Below, piece by piece: positions 61,361 to 64,000 of a stretch of DNA of 64,000 nt. Source of the stretch: Halomonas sp. QHL1 (lineage in GTDB: Bacteria; Pseudomonadota; Gammaproteobacteria; Pseudomonadales; Halomonadaceae); the NCBI RefSeq assembly GCF_001882345.1, contig NZ_MINL01000001.1:3481852-3545851 (forward strand), in the 5' to 3' direction. Under the pieces are notes generated by a model. That model had not been told where the DNA came from. It ran no database searches and saw nothing but the letters and a program-made list of their open reading frames with translations. A program made the translations under genes and the position numbers. The first letter of the stretch is position 1. Every line of letters starts with the position of its first letter.

Positions 61361-61390
61361 ACTGTCGACAGTCGGCAATCGTTCGTCGAC
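61361..61390. promoter_or_regulatory. Paired GTCGAC palindromes, candidate GntR operator
   Basis: ACTGTCGACAGT at 61361-61372 is a perfect 12-base palindrome. A second GTCGAC at 61385-61390 lies exactly 21 bases, two helical turns, downstream. Both are within 60 bases of the gntR start and between the divergent genes. A further inverted repeat, ACGTAA/TTACGT, lies at 61217-61233 in the SBP leader. Confidence 0.5.
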
Positions 61391-61422
61391 AAGGAGGTAT
61401 TTTTCGTCATACTGGGAAGAAC

Positions 61423-62172
61423 ATGTTATACCCACGAGTGAATGCGATGGCCTTACCAACGGCGGCTCCCAGGCCCTTTATTCAGCAGCAAAATCTCGTT
61501 GAACAAGTGGCCGACTACTTAACCCAAGCGATTATTCAGCAACACTTTTTACCCGGCGAGCGGCTTTCTGAAGTGCAGCTCTCACGCGACTTGGGCGTTA
61601 GCCGCGCGCCGGTGCGTGAGGCCGCTCGTTTACTGGAAAGCCGCGGTTTATTAATCTCAAAACCCCGTCGGGGCTTCTTTGTAAGAGCGTTGAATGCCGT
61701 TGAACTCGAGGACGTATTTGATCTAAGGCTGTGCCTCGAGCGCCATGCTATCCACCGCCTTGTCGAGCGCTATACCCCCGATGCCCAGCGCGCGCTCAAG
61801 CAGCAGGTAGAGGTGCTATGTGAGGCGGCAGCCAGTAACGATGGCACCCGCCGCATTGAAGAGGATTTGCAGTTTCACCGGTTAATGCTGCACTACGCGG
61901 GTAACGAGCGGCTGTTGCGTGCCTTTGACGACCTGACCCATGAGCTGCGCCTCTGCATCACCCTCATTACCAAAACCCATGAAGCCCCCGACACGATCGC
62001 CACCAGCCACTTTAAGCTGCTTGACGCGCTGGATAGCGGCAGCCCTGATGCCTGCCGTGAGGCGATTGACTACCACATAGGCGTTGCACGCGATTTCGTG
62101 GTGAAGGGTGTGGGCGAAACCGGAGATAGTTCTGATGAAGATAGTGCCGATGAAGACGTTCTTCCACGCTGA
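61423..62172 (+). CDS. GntR-family regulator, FCD (FadR-like) subfamily
   Basis: A 249-residue regulator. The winged HTH covers about residues 22-92 (ERLSEVQLSRDLGVSRAPVREAARLLESRGLL), and the all-helical FCD sensor about 95-225, with metal-type histidines (EEDLQFHRLML, TSHFKLLDAL, DYHIGVARDFV). FCD proteins usually sense small carboxylates with a bound metal. It is divergent from the ABC operon and overlaps the third deacetylase gene, so it likely controls both. The C-terminus is a Ser/Asp/Glu-rich tail. Confidence 0.92.
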   Translation: MLYPRVNAMALPTAAPRPFIQQQNLVEQVADYLTQAIIQQHFLPGERLSEVQLSRDLGVSRAPVREAARLLESRGLLISKPRRGFFVRALNAVELEDVFDLRLCLERHAIHRLVERYTPDAQRALKQQVEVLCEAAASNDGTRRIEEDLQFHRLMLHYAGNERLLRAFDDLTHELRLCITLITKTHEAPDTIATSHFKLLDALDSGSPDACREAIDYHIGVARDFVVKGVGETGDSSDEDSADEDVLPR

Positions 62173-63172
62173 CCAACTGCTTCATCAGCCGCAAACCTAC
62201 TTCTCCCGGGGTAAAATGCGCACACCCCAGGAAGTGCCGGAGCGCGCGACTCAACTGCTGGCGGCGGCCAATCAGCTAGGGTTTGATACCCAAGCACCTG
62301 CGGATTATGGGGTAGCGCCGCTAAGAGCGGTGCATTCGCTGGCTTATCTGCGCTTTCTGGAAAGTGCCCATCGGCGCTGGCATGCCCTTGGGGAAGATTG
62401 GGGTGAAGAGGTTATCTCCAATATTTTCGTACGTTCGCCCAACGCCCTGCGCGGCATCTTGGCAGAAGCAGGGCGCTACCTGGCTGATGGTAGCGCGCCT
62501 GTGGGCCAGCACACATGGCAGGCCGCCTATTGGGCTGCGCAGAGTGCGGTCGCCGGAGCCGAGGCCTTATTAGCCGGTGATCGGTTCGCCTATGCACTAT
62601 CGCGCCCGCCGGGCCACCACGCAGGTATCGATTCCGCTGGTGGCTTCTGCTTTCTGAATAATGCCGCCATTGCCGCGCAGCATCTCACTTCGCGCTATCC
62701 GCGTATCGTGGTGCTCGACCCCGATATGCATCACGGGCAGGGCATTCAGGAAATTTTCTACCAGCGCGACGATGTCATGTATATCTCGATCCATGGCGAT
62801 ACCACCAACTTCTACCCCGCAGTAACCGGCTTTGAAGACGAGCGCGGGCAGGGCGCTGGGCTGGGCTATAACCTCAACCTGCCGATGCCCCATGGATCAG
62901 AGGAGTCGGTGTTCTTTGACCGCCTGGAGCAAGCCTGCCAGACCATTCGCCTGTTCGAGCCTGACGCCATCGTGCTGGCGCTGGGGTTTGATATCTATGA
63001 GCGCGACCCCCAGGCCAAGGTGGCTGTTTCCACGACGGGGTTTGGTGAACTGGGCCGCCGGGTCGCGGGCCTGAACGTACCCACGCTGGTGGTGCAGGAA
63101 GGCGGCTACTACTTGGAAGGGTTGGAGGCCAACGCGGTGAGTTTCTTTGAGGGACTGCTGGGTAAGACGTAA
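62135..63172 (+). CDS. HDAC-like amidohydrolase, acetylpolyamine-deacetylase type (third)
   Basis: A 345-residue paralogue of the first deacetylase. H161/H162 (RPPGHHAG), D197/H199 (DPDMHHGQGI), D286 (LGFDIYERDP) and Y325 (QEGGYYLE) are in the same positions, so the active site should work. The ATG at 62135 has GGAG nine bases upstream; ATG 62150 would remove five residues and cannot be excluded. The first 38 bases lie inside gntR. Pocket-lining residues after the histidines differ from the first enzyme (IDSAGGF against PERAGGF), which suggests another substrate range. Confidence 0.88.
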   Translation: MKIVPMKTFFHADQLLHQPQTYFSRGKMRTPQEVPERATQLLAAANQLGFDTQAPADYGVAPLRAVHSLAYLRFLESAHRRWHALGEDWGEEVISNIFVRSPNALRGILAEAGRYLADGSAPVGQHTWQAAYWAAQSAVAGAEALLAGDRFAYALSRPPGHHAGIDSAGGFCFLNNAAIAAQHLTSRYPRIVVLDPDMHHGQGIQEIFYQRDDVMYISIHGDTTNFYPAVTGFEDERGQGAGLGYNLNLPMPHGSEESVFFDRLEQACQTIRLFEPDAIVLALGFDIYERDPQAKVAVSTTGFGELGRRVAGLNVPTLVVQEGGYYLEGLEANAVSFFEGLLGKT

Positions 63173-63239
63173 TCAGTAAGACAAGCCATCAATGTGTCTG
63201 GCAAACTAGCCACTTTCAGCGATCAGCAAGACGATTCGG

Positions 63240-63263
63240 ATAGTCATTGAAATAGTCATTGAA
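63240..63263 (+). repeat. Exact 12-base tandem duplication before the SMC-like gene
   Basis: ATAGTCATTGAA is present twice in direct succession, ending at the AAGGA ribosome-binding site of the next gene. Confidence 0.75.
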
Positions 63264-63273
63264 AGGACACGGC

Positions 63274-64000
63274 ATGGCCCACCTGCTACGCATCGTGATG
63301 ATTCACGGCCACCTGGAAGGGGTGGTTGAACTGAGTGTGGACGGTCACACCAATATTTGCGGCACCAACGCCTCCGGTAAAACCACGCTACAGCGCCTGG
63401 TGCCGGTTTTTTACGGCGAATTACCCAACAAGGTCGTGCCCAAAACGCGCATGAAGTTCGATGCGTTCTACCTGCCCCACCGCAATAGCTACCTGGTGTA
63501 CGAATACCGCCGCGAAGCGGGCAATATCTGCCAGGCGGTGCTCACGCGTAAACAAGAAGGCGGGGTGGAGTATCGCTTTGTCGGCGCGCCCTACCAGCCG
63601 GAAGACTATCTGGTGGAGAGCGATGCAGGCGTGGCGGCGCTGGACTACACCCAGTGGGCCAGCGGCCTGCGGCGCAACGGCACGCCGGTGTCACCCAAGC
63701 TGGGTGCTACCTCTGAATTTCGCTCGGTGATCCAGAACGATTTTACCCAGCTGCACGGCAACAGCCGCGACGGTCTCAAACTGCGCCAGATCGCGGCGCA
63801 GTTTAGCCTGGTCAAACCCGAGCGGCGCATCCGACATATCGAAAAGCTGGTCTCGGCGGTGCATGCCAAAGAGGGCAAGATGGACACCCTCAAAACCATG
63901 CTGGCGGCGATTTTCGAAGAGGATGGCGTTGAACTGCCGGTGACCCGGATTCGCAACACCAAGGCGCGGGAGTGGATTGCCCAGATGCGCCAATCCATGC
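63274..64000 (+). CDS. SMC-like ATPase, N-terminal part only (cut by window edge)
   Basis: An open frame of 242 codons without a stop runs to the window end. The start ATG at 63274 has AAGGA six bases upstream. The protein opens with MAHLLRIVMIHGHLEGVVELSVDGHTNICG and a Walker A motif GTNASGKT at residues 30-37, followed by QRLVPVFYGELPNKVVPKTR and FYLPHRNSYLVYEY. This is the layout of SMC/MukB-like and DUF3584-type proteins of 900-1200 residues, in which a coiled coil and a C-terminal ATPase half follow. I recall the DUF3584 family but cannot verify membership here. Confidence 0.75.
   Translation, partial: MAHLLRIVMIHGHLEGVVELSVDGHTNICGTNASGKTTLQRLVPVFYGELPNKVVPKTRMKFDAFYLPHRNSYLVYEYRREAGNICQAVLTRKQEGGVEYRFVGAPYQPEDYLVESDAGVAALDYTQWASGLRRNGTPVSPKLGATSEFRSVIQNDFTQLHGNSRDGLKLRQIAAQFSLVKPERRIRHIEKLVSAVHAKEGKMDTLKTMLAAIFEEDGVELPVTRIRNTKAREWIAQMRQSM

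Noticed and set aside
61228-61410. A 60-residue minus-strand open frame with a repeated FK pattern
   Set aside because: The pattern is the 15-base DNA repeat read in one frame. There is no ribosome-binding site or family match, and it covers the gntR operator region.
45050-63172. Ectoine uptake and degradation (TeaABC, DoeABCD or Eut) as the role of the accessory region
   Set aside because: TRAP, OCD-like and aminotransferase genes fit in part, but no ectoine hydrolase (DoeA), DoeB deacetylase, EutB dehydratase or TeaD stress protein is present. The deacetylases are HDAC-fold, unlike DoeB.

Overview
The window looks like chromosome of a moderately halophilic gammaproteobacterium, most likely Halomonadaceae (Halomonas or a close relative). 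This is inferred from the protein sequences, acidic low-complexity stretches (for example in RodZ), GC-rich third positions, and a gene order close to that of Pseudomonas-type relatives. No database search was possible. There is no insertion sequence, prophage, CRISPR array or rRNA. One tRNA-Leu(CAA) is present. No gene-free stretch exceeds 300 bases.

Layout: (1) 1-1909, end of aceK and a sirtuin whose zinc-site cysteines are missing. (2) 1918-7617, a complete biotin operon read leftward in the order bioB-bioF-bioH-bioC-bioD-bioA. (3) 7783-9792, tapT and a TraB-family membrane protein that overlap tail to tail. (4) 9837-16018, the leftward def-fmt-rsmB-(dodecin)-trkA-trkH block. (5) 16242-20688, a rightward block of a PA0020-like exported protein, dprA, tsaC, hemF and aroE, closed by a strong terminator. 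(6) 20771-22643, small envelope and lipoprotein genes. (7) 22866-36490, a long leftward housekeeping block: trmJ, cysE, iscR-iscS-iscA, ndk, rlmN, pilW, rodZ, ispG, hisS, yfgM, bamB, der. (8) 36660-43191, suhB rightward, and queA-tgt-yajC-secD-secF leftward. (9) 43306-44862, tRNA-Leu and a family 4 glycosyltransferase.

The accessory part is 45050-63172. A rightward set carries an AraC regulator, RidA, an ornithine cyclodeaminase-like reductase, a TRAP transporter, two arginase-fold (HDAC-like) deacetylases and a class IV aminotransferase. Facing it is a leftward operon with a dipeptide-type ABC transporter, a FAD-linked hydroxyacid dehydrogenase and a HisC-like aminotransferase. A divergent GntR regulator and a third HDAC-like deacetylase close the region. 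Together these suggest uptake and deacylation of N-acylated amines or amino acids, then transamination and imine handling. The substrate cannot be read from sequence. The window ends inside a gene for a large SMC-like ATPase.

The least expected signals are the three deacetylases with two transport systems; a reduced isc cluster without iscU, hscBA or fdx beside a likely IscR operator; five in-frame stop codons in a 15-bp tandem repeat after the TRAP binding-protein gene; similar degenerate 12-16 bp repeats in several other gaps; and paired GTCGAC palindromes before the gntR gene.
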